A stretch of 64,000 nucleotides of DNA from HGM11368 sp051883455 (lineage in GTDB: Bacteria > Bacillota > Clostridia > Christensenellales > UBA3700), in assembly GCA_051883455.1 (NCBI GenBank), contig JBJETT010000009.1, positions 62,001-126,000 on the forward strand. The letters are read 5' to 3'. Position 1 is the stretch's first letter. Every line of letters starts with the position of its first letter. The position numbers and the translations under genes are program-made. The notes under the pieces are model-generated. The model was not told the origin of the DNA, did no database searches, and was given only the letters and a program-made list of their open reading frames with translations. Shown here in pieces: positions 16,350 to 24,300 of the stretch.

Positions 16350-17015
16350 TTATTTTCTTTTGTTGATAAAATTTTCTACGTCATCGAAAGCACGCTGAAT
16401 ATCGTTGAATACGTTTGCTAAATCCAATCCGTCAACAAGTGCGTGATTAGCTGTAATGTTGAGAGTCATACATACTCGCTCCTCTTGCGTTGTATAATAC
16501 TTGCCCCAGCACGCCCGTGGAATACAGTTGCTCTCGGGTAGTTTGTCGGGTATAGGTTGCTTTACGCTTGCAAAATTTAGCCAAGGTACGCACGAACAAT
16601 ATATATCGTCAATTACCTTAGTATCGTTATATTCTTCTTGTACATAACTACTATTGTTGTATTTTTGTTGATTCTGCTTGACTTGTTGCAAATAGTGTTC
16701 GTATCCATTTTGCAAGTTTGCTCGGCAATTGACAAAACAACTGTCCGTAGTCATTATGGTATATGCAACGTTTGCTTTGTCGATTTCTACTATTTGGTCA
16801 TCTAAAATTCTAAGTCGACAAGCCCTATTATCGTTGATACACTCGCATATAATATACATTATTATCGCATATGAAGAAAGCCCGTTTAGTTTACAATACT
16901 CCCTCAAAAGCGTTACGTCCATCTTTACGTCAAACGCAATCGACGGATCTGCAAATGAGGAAAACCATTTGTAGTGGCTTTTTCTTTCCCAAGTCTCTAA
17001 ATCAATTACTCTCAT
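16350..17015 (-). CDS. Chloramphenicol acetyltransferase-like protein (CAT fold)
   Basis: 221 residues, the usual CAT length. The N-terminal SHYKWFSSFADPSIAFDVKMDVT and the C-terminal LNITANHALVDGLDLANVF carry the fold. H191 and D195 in H-A-L-V-D-G match the catalytic His and structural Asp of CAT enzymes, although the preceding His is Asn. CAT enzymes move acetyl from acetyl-CoA to chloramphenicol; many relatives have other or unknown acceptors, so resistance cannot be claimed. It overlaps the preceding phosphatase gene by 14 bases and lies 20 bases before TIR-3, forming one operon. Confidence 0.82.
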   Translation of the reverse strand: MRVIDLETWERKSHYKWFSSFADPSIAFDVKMDVTLLREYCKLNGLSSYAIIMYIICECINDNRACRLRILDDQIVEIDKANVAYTIMTTDSCFVNCRANLQNGYEHYLQQVKQNQQKYNNSSYVQEEYNDTKVIDDIYCSCVPWLNFASVKQPIPDKLPESNCIPRACWGKYYTTQEERVCMTLNITANHALVDGLDLANVFNDIQRAFDDVENFINKRK

Positions 17016-17595
17016 ATGTATCTCCTATAACTTTTTTGTCTTTGAGTATTCTAAAAATTTCTCCCCAATTATGCACTTCTTTTAATAATTCGTTTTCTCC
17101 AACTTCTTTTCTTCCCGCCATTCTAAAATAAAGACAAAGCACTCCTTGTTGAGATAGCGATTCGCATACGTCGTATCTATCATCTATCATTACATCAATC
17201 TTACAATCATTTACGATTTTGTTTTTGTCAAGATAACCAAAATAATAGTGGTCGAAATATATCTCCGCTTCTTCCAACTTCTTTTTGGCTATTTCTATCT
17301 CTTCTTTGTTAAATTGTCCTCGCGCGGAAATGACGTATAGTTCGTTGTTTTTTCTCAATGAATCTATGACCATCTTTGCACAAGGCATTATGTCAAAATC
17401 CAAAGAATTGGCATATCTATCGATATATCCTTGAAGTTCTTTTTCATTCCAAGCATATTTGTTTTGCACCCTTGGCTCGTCCGCCTTAACGATACTGTTT
17501 TTGCCTAATATTAGTGAATCGTATATCTCACCTATAGCCATAAAATACATCTCGGAATTGAACACTACGCCATCTAAATCAATTGCTATTCTCAT
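17002..17595 (-). CDS. HAD-superfamily 5'-nucleotidase-like phosphatase (NT5C type)
   Basis: A 197-residue soluble phosphatase. MRIAIDLDGVVFNSE holds the D-x-D-G nucleophile motif, VISARG is motif II, a lysine-rich helix follows, and IDVMIDDRYDVCESL carries the acidic motif IV. The arrangement resembles the 5'-deoxynucleotidase (NT5C) group and the family often named nucleotidase in firmicute genomes. It starts after AAAGGAAAAAT and overlaps the CAT-like gene. In a TIR operon a nucleotide-directed activity would make sense, but the substrate is not known. Confidence 0.78.
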   Translation of the reverse strand: MRIAIDLDGVVFNSEMYFMAIGEIYDSLILGKNSIVKADEPRVQNKYAWNEKELQGYIDRYANSLDFDIMPCAKMVIDSLRKNNELYVISARGQFNKEEIEIAKKKLEEAEIYFDHYYFGYLDKNKIVNDCKIDVMIDDRYDVCESLSQQGVLCLYFRMAGRKEVGENELLKEVHNWGEIFRILKDKKVIGDTYESN

Positions 17596-17604
17596 ATTTT
17601 TCCT

Positions 17605-18180
17605 TTATTTTTTTGCTCTATATTTGATAACTTTAGCAGGATTGCCAACGACAACGGCAAAATCCGGAATATCTTTAGTAACTACACTCCCCGCTCCAAC
17701 CACGGCTCCTTCTCCAATCGTTACTCCCGGTACTATTGTCACATTAGAACATACCCAAGCATTTTTCTTGATTGTTACCGTCTTTCCTTTGACAATATTA
17801 AGATTCTCATAATCGTGATTGACGGTTGCTATCGTACAGTTGAGTGCTATCATAGCATTGTCCTCTATAACGAGTCCTCCGTAACAAGTCGCAGCAAAAT
17901 TGTTGCCTATAAACACGTTCTTCCCTATTGTTACTTGACAACCATAATCTATTTGGATAGGTGGTTCTATAGTGGTTTTTTCGTCCAAAGTCGTCATAAA
18001 CAGTTGATTTAATTTTTCTTGATATTCCATAGACAATGGATTGCACGTGTTGATTTCAAAACATTTCTCCCTACACCTACGTACTTCTTTTAGACAAATT
18101 GCTTCAAAATTAGGATCCGTAGATATATCTATGGATTCTCCTTTTTTTGCTCTATCAAAAAACTCTTTATTCGTATTCAT
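17605..18180 (-). CDS. Maltose/galactoside O-acetyltransferase-type hexapeptide protein
   Basis: 191 residues. An N-terminal helical segment (LKEVRRCREKCFEINTCNPL) is followed from about 75 by left-handed beta-helix hexapeptides (VTIGKNVFIGNNF, IALNCTIATVNHDYENL, IGEGAVVGAGSVVTKDIP), ending FAVVVGNPAKVIKYR. The catalytic His of the family is in TVNHD. It transfers acetyl to a sugar hydroxyl; the acceptor is unknown. It starts after AAGGAGAAGG and is the first gene of the cassette operon, 11 bases after the rumA stop. Confidence 0.88.
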   Translation of the reverse strand: MNTNKEFFDRAKKGESIDISTDPNFEAICLKEVRRCREKCFEINTCNPLSMEYQEKLNQLFMTTLDEKTTIEPPIQIDYGCQVTIGKNVFIGNNFAATCYGGLVIEDNAMIALNCTIATVNHDYENLNIVKGKTVTIKKNAWVCSNVTIVPGVTIGEGAVVGAGSVVTKDIPDFAVVVGNPAKVIKYRAKK

Positions 18181-18191
18181 CTTCCTTCTCC

Positions 18192-19580
18192 TTATGTTTT
18201 AGTCAATATTTTTGTAAGACTAGTCACTGTCTCGACGTGTCCCGTCATCGGGAACATATCGTACGGTTGAACGAAGTCTACCGTGTATTCGGATAACAGT
18301 CCTGCCATATCTCTGGCGAGGGTGGCGGGGTTGCAAGATACGTAGATTATTTGCTTAGGACGGGCTTGCAGAAGGCAATCTATGACCTCGGGTGAGCAAC
18401 CTTTGCGAGGCGGGTCGACGACGACTATGCTATTAGGCATTTTTTCTCCCGCATATTTGGCGATTTGCTTAGGCAGTTCCACCGTAACGTCACCGCAAAC
18501 GTTGGTTATCTTGTCTTGGTTGCCGTTGAGCTTAGCTAGCGTATCGGCGTTGCGGACGGCGTCGGGCACTATCTCTATACCCACCACCTTGTCTGAGTAT
18601 CTTGCAAAGATATTGCTCATAATTCCCACACCGCTGAATAGGTCGAACACTACGCTATGACTGCTCTTAGATATTATCTCGCCTACCTTAGAATAAATCA
18701 TATCTCGCACGCCGTCGTTGATTTGCATAAAGGACAAAGGCGAAACGTCCACCTTGACGCCAAGTATCTCGCTTGGCAGGGTTGCTTGACCGTAGAGAGT
18801 CTTTATACTCTTGCCGTAAATGACGTTGGTGCGGTCGGTATTGATAGACAAATATAGCGAAAAACTCAAACCGTGTGCCACAAAATCATCAATTAGGCTA
18901 TTATATTTAGGAAGACTATTGCCGTTGACGACGACTACTATGGCGTAGGCTTGCCCTACCTTCCTCACACAAAAATGTCTGAGAAGTCCACGGTGGGTAG
19001 TTTCGTCATAGACCGAAAGGTCGTTGCGATTAGCCCAATCCAAAAAGACGTCGACTACCTCTTGCATTGCTCTATCGTGGAGCGGGCAGTCGCCCAAAGT
19101 ATCGTCCCCTATCTTGCCAAGGGGCACAACCTTGTGAGTGCCGCTTCTAAAATAACCTACCACAATCTTGCCGTCTGCTAAGGTGATAGGCAATTGGACT
19201 TTGTTGCGATATCCCCACTTGGAAGGAGAGGCAATGGTCGGCAATACGGGGATATCTTGACGACATTGCTTACGGATACAATCGGCTACTCTTTGGGTCT
19301 TTATTGTAAGTTGGTGAGCGTAGTCGATATGCTGCATTTCGCAACCGCCACACCCAAAATAGATAGGGCAAAGCGGTGCTACCCTAAGCGGTGAGGGCTC
19401 TAGCATTTTGATAACTTTGGCGGTGGCAAACGCCTTTTTGTCCTCGGTTATCTGTACTTTGACCTGCTCTCCCTCTAGCGTCATAGGCACGAAAACCACC
19501 TTGCCGTCCACCTTGGTAATGCCTTCGCCGTTCATACCCGTGCCGACTATCTCGACTTGCAATATATCTCCCTTGTTCAT
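18192..19580 (-). CDS. rumA: 23S rRNA (uracil-5-)-methyltransferase, RumA/RlmD family
   Basis: 462 residues. Residues 1-55 are a TRAM RNA-binding domain. CPIYFGCGGCEMQ (C71, C77, C80) forms most of the [4Fe-4S] site. The SAM domain has VFDLFSGVGIMSNIFA, and VVVDPPRKGCSPEVID with IIYVSCNPATLARD gives the catalytic cysteine. It methylates C5 of a uridine in 23S rRNA. The ATG at 19580 is fixed by the TRAM domain, has no Shine-Dalgarno site and lies 6 nt after a -10 box. The final residues differ from the displaced copy at 14767, so this 3' end may have come with the inserted cassette. Confidence 0.93.
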   Translation of the reverse strand: MNKGDILQVEIVGTGMNGEGITKVDGKVVFVPMTLEGEQVKVQITEDKKAFATAKVIKMLEPSPLRVAPLCPIYFGCGGCEMQHIDYAHQLTIKTQRVADCIRKQCRQDIPVLPTIASPSKWGYRNKVQLPITLADGKIVVGYFRSGTHKVVPLGKIGDDTLGDCPLHDRAMQEVVDVFLDWANRNDLSVYDETTHRGLLRHFCVRKVGQAYAIVVVVNGNSLPKYNSLIDDFVAHGLSFSLYLSINTDRTNVIYGKSIKTLYGQATLPSEILGVKVDVSPLSFMQINDGVRDMIYSKVGEIISKSSHSVVFDLFSGVGIMSNIFARYSDKVVGIEIVPDAVRNADTLAKLNGNQDKITNVCGDVTVELPKQIAKYAGEKMPNSIVVVDPPRKGCSPEVIDCLLQARPKQIIYVSCNPATLARDMAGLLSEYTVDFVQPYDMFPMTGHVETVTSLTKILTKT

Positions 19581-19586
19581 AGTATT

Positions 19587-19615
19587 ATCATAACATTTTG
19601 GAAGGCAAAATACAA
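19587..19615 (-). promoter_or_regulatory. rumA promoter, predicted leaderless
   Basis: Minus strand: TTGTAT at 19610-19615, 17 nt, TATGAT at 19587-19592, then 6 nt to the ATG. Transcription should start at or beside the A of the start codon. Confidence 0.65.
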
Positions 19616-19666
19616 TAGAAACGAATAAATTGCACTCTAAGGCGCAAAATAAAATAGGAGGAGCTT

Positions 19667-19810
19667 ATGAAAAAAAGAGGAACGCCCGCAAGACGTAGGG
19701 CAAGACAAAAGGATATTGACGATATGGCAATGAGCCTAAAAGACGAGGCAAACGATATATATCAATTTGAAAGAGATATTGCAGACTTTATCACTCATCC
19801 AAAAAAATAA
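19667..19810 (+). CDS. Small charged protein of 47 residues, unknown
   Basis: An ATG after a perfect AGGAGGAGCTT ribosome site opens 47 codons: a basic start (MKKRGTPARRRARQKD), then an acidic amphipathic helix (DDMAMSLKDEANDIYQFERDIADFI). A terminator follows the stop immediately. It is not homologous to anything I recognise. The strong signals at both ends argue that it is a real gene. It lies between rumA and cdd on the opposite strand. Confidence 0.6.
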   Translation: MKKRGTPARRRARQKDIDDMAMSLKDEANDIYQFERDIADFITHPKK

Positions 19811-19837
19811 GTGGCGATATGCCACTATTTTTGTTTT
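19810..19837 (+). terminator. Terminator after the 47-residue gene
   Basis: Stem AGTGGC-GATAT-GCCACT, then ATTTTTGTTTT. Confidence 0.7.
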
Positions 19838-19856
19838 GAAAATACTATATAACTCT

Positions 19857-20240
19857 TTATAGATTGAACGACAGAGGGAAAAGGTCGCTGAGCTTGCCCT
19901 CTATCTTGTCGCCCTTGACATTGATAGCGACGATATCTAGGTCGGAAAACTCGCTGAGCACTTGTCGACATATCCCGCAAGGCACGGGCACGCTCGCTCC
20001 GTTGGAAACGAGCACGATTGTACTAAACTTTCTCTCCCCTTCGCTGACTGCTTTACCTAGAGCTACTCTCTCGGCGCACAAGGTTGCGCCGTAACTTGCG
20101 TTCTCCACATTGCAACCCGTGTACTCTCTTCCGCTCTCCGCCACGAGCACGCAACCCACGGCAAAGCGGGAATACGGGCAGTAGGCATTGGACATTGCGC
20201 CTTTTGCCTTGTCTATCAAAGTTTGAATATCTCTTTCCAT
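19857..20240 (-). CDS. cdd: Cytidine deaminase
   Basis: A 127-residue zinc enzyme that deaminates cytidine and deoxycytidine in pyrimidine salvage. The zinc site is complete: CNVENASYGATLCAERVAL has the Cys-x-Glu catalytic pair and PVPCGICRQVL the two remaining cysteines. The length is typical of homotetrameric bacterial Cdd. It starts after AAGGAGAATAGCAGAAT. It lies 28 bases after the radical SAM gene and is probably cotranscribed with it, with no clear functional link. Confidence 0.95.
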   Translation of the reverse strand: MERDIQTLIDKAKGAMSNAYCPYSRFAVGCVLVAESGREYTGCNVENASYGATLCAERVALGKAVSEGERKFSTIVLVSNGASVPVPCGICRQVLSEFSDLDIVAINVKGDKIEGKLSDLFPLSFNL

Positions 20241-20268
20241 ATTCTGCTATTCTCCTTATAATCTAAAA

Positions 20269-21135
20269 TTAAACTCCTTGCAAGTCGAAGTCGGGTGTGT
20301 ACTCGGCGTCGGCACTGCTTAGGTCTTGTATCAATACGTTGGCAAGACCGAGCTTTTCGGCTTTGGCTATAGCAAGTTTGTATTCTATAGGTTTGAGTTT
20401 TCGGCTCAATTCTTCAAACTTTTCGCTCTCTCCGCAAGGATAATATTGTCCCATAAGCGAAATATAGTGACTGTCGTCGAGATTGTCCTCGAGCCACTCA
20501 AGTACGCCGTAGGTGTTGGGTATACTCCCCGGCAAAACGAGATGTCTAACACACATACCCTTACGCATTATACCGTTCTCGATTACGCTCTTGCCCACTT
20601 GCCTTTGCATAATACCTATCGCCTTGCTCGCTACCTCGAAGTAGTCGGGGGCTAGGCTATACTTGAGAGCCAAGGTGTTGTCGCTATATTTGAAATCGGG
20701 AAGATAAACGTCCACCAAGCCGTCGAGCATCTTGAGTGTTTCCTCACTCTCGTAACCGCCGCAGTTGTACACGATAGGTATGTTGGGACGATAAACGTTG
20801 AGTGCCTCGACTATTTGTCTGACAAAGTGCGTACCCGTAACGAGGTTTATATTATGTACACCGCTCTCCTCTAATTCGGCGAAAATATCCGCTAATCGCT
20901 GAGCGTCGATATCTTTGCCATAGCCACGAGAGACGGAATAGTTTTGGCAAAAAACGCACTTTAGATTGCAACCGCTGAAAAAGATTGTTCCACTGCCTTG
21001 GCTCCCACTGATGAAGGGCTCTTCCCAAAAGTGCTTTTGCACCTTGGCAACTCTCAAACCCTCGCCCATTCCACAAAAGCCAACCCCTTGGCTGCGGTCT
21101 ACTCCGCAACGCCTTGGACAAATATCACAGCGCAT
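20269..21135 (-). CDS. Radical SAM protein, PflA-related (COG1313 type)
   Basis: 288 residues. CDICPRRCGVDR at the start is an extra cysteine cluster. FFSGCNLKCVFCQNYSVSR is the radical-SAM C-x3-C-x2-C motif, and NLVTGTHFVRQIVEAL and YNCGGYES follow. This is the family often annotated as putative pyruvate formate-lyase activating enzyme. No glycyl-radical partner is nearby, so the substrate is open. It overlaps the preceding ATP-grasp gene by 11 bases, which implies translational coupling and perhaps a shared pathway. Confidence 0.87.
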   Translation of the reverse strand: MRCDICPRRCGVDRSQGVGFCGMGEGLRVAKVQKHFWEEPFISGSQGSGTIFFSGCNLKCVFCQNYSVSRGYGKDIDAQRLADIFAELEESGVHNINLVTGTHFVRQIVEALNVYRPNIPIVYNCGGYESEETLKMLDGLVDVYLPDFKYSDNTLALKYSLAPDYFEVASKAIGIMQRQVGKSVIENGIMRKGMCVRHLVLPGSIPNTYGVLEWLEDNLDDSHYISLMGQYYPCGESEKFEELSRKLKPIEYKLAIAKAEKLGLANVLIQDLSSADAEYTPDFDLQGV

Positions 21136-21991
21136 ACACTTGCTCCACCACGTGGTCGGCGATATGCTCCGCCATATCTATCGCACTGACACGATATAGC
21201 GTGCCAAAGTGCGCCGACGTATTGAGCTCGCACACCACCAATCCCTCTTGTCCGTATATTAGGTCTACGCCTACGTAGTCGGCTCCCACGGCGTCCGCCG
21301 CCGACTCGGCAAGCGTTGCCATCTCTTGGGTAAGATTGATATATTCCATTCTTCCACCTTGCTCAACGTTGGAACGGAAATCATGCTCGTTGCTACGCTG
21401 CACGGCACAAATCGCCTTGCCGCCAACTACGAATACCCTTACGTCCTTGCCGAAACTCTCGGGGAGATATTGTTGCAAAATCGCCGTTTCGCGCACGGAA
21501 GACATGATATTTTGGGCTTCGAAGAGGTCTTTGGCGAGGAAAACGCCCATTCCGTAAGACGACCGCGATAGTTTGATAACCATAGGAAAGCCGAGCTTTT
21601 CGCCCGCTTTGGCAACAAAATCCAAATTGTCATAGCCGATATTGGGATAGGTCATAGGCGCAATTATCGTCTTGGGGCACTTGACTCCATGTGCGCTAAG
21701 GGCAAGGTGCATACTCGCTTTGTCGTCGCAAATCTCGATACTGCTAGCGCTGTCGAATAAGCGCACGCCTTGCATCTCCAAGCTCTTGGCAAGCATGATA
21801 TCCTTGTCCCACATTATGACAAAATCGGGCTTGTCCGATAAACTTTCGCCCGTCACGTCAAGACAAAATTCGTCGTTGCGCCTTAGCACCAGTTCTACGC
21901 CCCTCTTAGAAAATGCCTTGATGAGCATATCGTACTGCTCCAAGAGTTTTGGAGTAGAAAAATATCTGTTGACTATCAAATATCCCGTCAT
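21125..21991 (-). CDS. RimK-like ATP-grasp ligase
   Basis: 288 residues. An N-terminal domain of about 95 residues is followed by the ATP-grasp core: DDKASMHLAL, VIKLSRSSYGMGVFLAKD, ILQQYLPESFGKDVRVFVVGGKAICAVQRS, and VGVDLIYGQEGLVVCELNTSAHFGTL with the Mg-binding Glu/Asn. RimK-type enzymes join an amino acid to a carboxylate, for example glutamate to ribosomal protein S6 or to cofactor F420. The acceptor here is unknown. Coupling with the radical SAM gene suggests a common product. Confidence 0.85.
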   Translation of the reverse strand: MTGYLIVNRYFSTPKLLEQYDMLIKAFSKRGVELVLRRNDEFCLDVTGESLSDKPDFVIMWDKDIMLAKSLEMQGVRLFDSASSIEICDDKASMHLALSAHGVKCPKTIIAPMTYPNIGYDNLDFVAKAGEKLGFPMVIKLSRSSYGMGVFLAKDLFEAQNIMSSVRETAILQQYLPESFGKDVRVFVVGGKAICAVQRSNEHDFRSNVEQGGRMEYINLTQEMATLAESAADAVGADYVGVDLIYGQEGLVVCELNTSAHFGTLYRVSAIDMAEHIADHVVEQVYAL

Positions 21992-22003
21992 ACCTTACCT
22001 ACA

Positions 22004-22030
22004 AAATAAGCGACCGTGGTCGCTTATTCT
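22004..22030 (-). terminator. Terminator of the nfeD-floA operon
   Basis: Near-perfect stem AATAAGCGACC/GGTCGCTTATT with a 2-nt centre, followed on the minus strand by a T-rich run. Confidence 0.75.
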
Positions 22031-22036
22031 TTGCGT

Positions 22037-22531
22037 TTATCCTCTTATTTTTTTACGTTTTTTGCATACGGGCTGTCCAAAGACTTCGCCCAAAACTATG
22101 CTCTTAGCAAGCTTCTTGTACTCATCCTCACCCAATATCTCAACGGCAATGCTCTTGTGCTTGACGTTGCAGTCTTGCTCGTGTCTCTCTTGCATCTCCT
22201 TGTCGTAGTCCTTGGTCTTGGACTTGACGGTAGGTTGCATTACGGTGAGCTTAGACTTAGGCTCAACTGTCGAAATCGGCTTGCTTGCAGTTGCGTTCTT
22301 TGCATTTTTGGTCTTTTTGTTTGGTTGGCTCGCTTTGGTGGACATAGCAACCTTGCGAGGTGCTACGTTGCTATATTCTAGCCCAAACACGTCGTCTTGA
22401 CCCCCTTTGACTACCCTTGGTCGAGTATCGTTGCCGTTGTTTCTTTTAGCTTTGAACTTGGACTGAGCAATGCTAACCCCGACGAACAAAATCGTCAAAA
22501 GAATCATCATTGCCATAGCGAATCCTGCCAT
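22037..22531 (-). CDS. Single-pass membrane protein of the floA operon, unknown
   Basis: 164 residues. Residues 3-22 form one membrane segment. The next 80 residues are a basic, Lys/Asn/Thr/Ser-rich linker that looks disordered. The C-terminal 50 residues form a small conserved-looking domain (KEMQERHEQDCNVKHKSIAVEILGEDEYKKLAKSIVLGEVFGQP). I know no family for it. Its start overlaps the floA stop by one base, and floA and nfeD lie upstream, so it is probably a membrane partner of the flotillin scaffold. Confidence 0.75.
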   Translation of the reverse strand: MAGFAMAMMILLTILFVGVSIAQSKFKAKRNNGNDTRPRVVKGGQDDVFGLEYSNVAPRKVAMSTKASQPNKKTKNAKNATASKPISTVEPKSKLTVMQPTVKSKTKDYDKEMQERHEQDCNVKHKSIAVEILGEDEYKKLAKSIVLGEVFGQPVCKKRKKIRG

Positions 22532-23547
22532 TATTCTTTGTCTCCGTCGGCATTGCCACTAATTGCGTTACGCATTGCCGTATCCGATTGCAGGTTTTGG
22601 AGATTGTAGTAGTCCATTACACCGAGCTTGCCCTCGCTGAGCGCCTTTGCCATTGCCTTAGGCACTTCGGCTTCCGCCTCGATAACCAACGCTTTCATCT
22701 CTTGAGTCTTGGCTCTCATCTCTTGCTCCAAAGCAACTGCCATGGCTCTACGCTCTTCGGCTTTGGCCTCGGCAATTCTCTTGTCGGCTTCGGCTTGATC
22801 CATCTGCAACTGAGCGCCGATATTTCTACCTACGTCGATGTCTGCTATATCAATGGACAAAATCTCGTAAGCCGTACCGCTATCGAGTCCTTTGCCAAGC
22901 ACCGTCTTGGAGATAAGGTCAGGGTTCTCAAGCACTTCTTTGTGCGAGCCCGCGCTACCTACCGTGGTAACGATACCTTCACCGATACGAGCAATAATGG
23001 TATCTTCGCCCGCACCACCGATAAGACGGGTAATGTTGGCTCTTACCGTAACTCTTGCCTTAACTCTAAGCTCGATACCGTCCTTGGCGATAGCCGCGAT
23101 AGCAGGCGTCTCGATAACCTTAGGGTTGACCGACACCTTGACTGCGTTGAGCACGTCACGACCTGCAAGGTCTATAGCGCGCGCCGTCTCAGGCTCGAGT
23201 ACTATGTTGGCGCTGTGCGCGCTGATGAGTGCATTGACAACCTTGGTTACGTCACCCTTGGCGAGCACGTGGCTCTCCAATTCGTTGATAGACAAATCTA
23301 GTCCCGCCTTTTTGGCTGAGATAAAGGCGTCTACAACTTGGTTGACCTTGATACCTCTCCACTTCATACCGATAAGTCTTGCCATTGAGATTTTTACACC
23401 CGATACCAAGGCTCTAAACCAAATACGGATAGGTAATACCGTAAATATTATGGCGAGAAGAATCAACAGTACGAGGACTGCGATTACTATACCGACGATT
23501 GCGCCCGCTTCAAGCGGTGCACACAATAGTGTCATAATCAAATCCAT
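22531..23547 (-). CDS. floA: Flotillin-like protein FloA (UPF0365)
   Basis: 338 residues. An N-terminal membrane hairpin (about 14-38) is followed by an SPFH domain (KISMARLIGMKWRG, INELESHVLAKGDVTKVVNALI, IDLAGRDVLNAVKVSVNPKVI) and a long Ala/Glu-rich coiled coil (MDQAEADKRIAEAKAEERRAMAVA). FloA oligomers organise ordered membrane microdomains that cluster signalling and secretion proteins. It follows nfeD with a one-base overlap, the usual floA-nfeD arrangement. Confidence 0.95.
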   Translation of the reverse strand: MDLIMTLLCAPLEAGAIVGIVIAVLVLLILLAIIFTVLPIRIWFRALVSGVKISMARLIGMKWRGIKVNQVVDAFISAKKAGLDLSINELESHVLAKGDVTKVVNALISAHSANIVLEPETARAIDLAGRDVLNAVKVSVNPKVIETPAIAAIAKDGIELRVKARVTVRANITRLIGGAGEDTIIARIGEGIVTTVGSAGSHKEVLENPDLISKTVLGKGLDSGTAYEILSIDIADIDVGRNIGAQLQMDQAEADKRIAEAKAEERRAMAVALEQEMRAKTQEMKALVIEAEAEVPKAMAKALSEGKLGVMDYYNLQNLQSDTAMRNAISGNADGDKE

Positions 23548-24116
23548 TATTCATTCTCCTTGTTTTTGTATTCTTTGACTACGATTCTCACGCCCTCTAC
23601 CTCGATGACCTCAACTAGTTGGTCCTTGTCAATAAAGTCAGCTTGAGAAACTACGTCGTACTTTTTGCCTTCAATCTCCACCGTGCCGCTCGGTCTGAGT
23701 GCGGTAAGAGTGGTGCCTCTTTGTCCTATCAAATAGCTAAAATCGCTAGTGCCTTTGCTGTAATCTTTGGACACCGCAGTGCTGTTCTCGACAAAAGCCG
23801 TGCGAGATAACCAACCCATTTTGATAGAAATAAGCATAATCGCCAGCGCTATCAGTAGTACGAGCGCCACGACACCCACCATCACTATCAGCTGTATGAT
23901 AGGATTGCCCGCTCCGCTATAGTACATTCTTACGGCGATGCCCACCGCTACCAGTATGCCACCGCAAATGCCAAAAAAGCCAAAGCCCGGTTGGAATATC
24001 TCAATGATGATAAATATCAGACCCAAAATAATGCAAATGGCAGGTATCCACCCTATCTCGGTAAAAACCAACGCCACTTCTTGCCAAAATGTCAAGCCTT
24101 GCGCTAAAATAGCCAT
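23547..24116 (-). CDS. NfeD-family membrane protein
   Basis: 189 residues. The start MAILAQGLTFWQEVAL at 24116 follows AAAGGAGGACAAA and is preferred to the upstream ATG at 24149. Four hydrophobic segments (about residues 10-120) precede a C-terminal OB-fold (LIGQRGTTLTALRPSGTVEIEGKKYDVVSQADFIDKDQLVEVIEVEGVRIVV), the NfeD soluble domain. NfeD proteins accompany flotillins and help their membrane assembly. It is first in the nfeD-floA operon and is of the short type without the ClpP-like protease part. Confidence 0.9.
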   Translation of the reverse strand: MAILAQGLTFWQEVALVFTEIGWIPAICIILGLIFIIIEIFQPGFGFFGICGGILVAVGIAVRMYYSGAGNPIIQLIVMVGVVALVLLIALAIMLISIKMGWLSRTAFVENSTAVSKDYSKGTSDFSYLIGQRGTTLTALRPSGTVEIEGKKYDVVSQADFIDKDQLVEVIEVEGVRIVVKEYKNKENE

Positions 24117-24226
24117 TTTGTCCTCCTTTGAAAGTCCATACGCTATCAACGTCTATATAATATTATTATATTTTATATCATTATAATACACCATCGTCAT
24201 TTTTGTCAATAGTGCCTTGGATACAA

Positions 24227-24261
24227 TAAAAAGCGACGCTAAATCGTAAAACTGCGTCGCC
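24227..24261 (-). terminator. Terminator of the nan operon
   Basis: Stem GCGACGC / GCGTCGC with an A/T-rich loop, then TTTTTATT on the minus strand, just past the nanA stop. Confidence 0.7.
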
Positions 24262-24300
24262 TATAATATTGGTATTGGTACTAATAATAGCGTTGCCGTC

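Larger units (their letters stand above)
14843..18334. mobile_element. Putative inserted cassette bracketed by rumA 3'-end direct repeats
   Basis: The 55-bp identical repeats 14843-14897 and 18280-18334 lie in the same direction, at the ends of a 3.4-kb segment encoding TIR-3, a CAT-like enzyme, a HAD phosphatase and a MAT-type acetyltransferase. The arrangement matches Campbell-type insertion into the 3' end of rumA. The rum gene is a known integration site of some streptococcal conjugative elements. No integrase is present, so this is at best a remnant or a passively inserted cassette. The cargo looks more AT-rich than the flanks. Confidence 0.55.

Noticed and set aside
16350..17015. Chloramphenicol resistance gene
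   Set aside because: The fold and catalytic His are CAT-like, but the sequence is diverged and many CAT-fold relatives do not act on chloramphenicol.
14843..18334. Complete integrative conjugative element
   Set aside because: No integrase, relaxase, excisionase or conjugation gene lies between the repeats. Only a cassette or remnant can be claimed.
19667..21991. RiPP cluster formed by the 47-residue gene, the radical SAM gene and the ATP-grasp gene
   Set aside because: The small gene is on the opposite strand with its own terminator, cdd intervenes, and there is no leader/core pattern or exporter.
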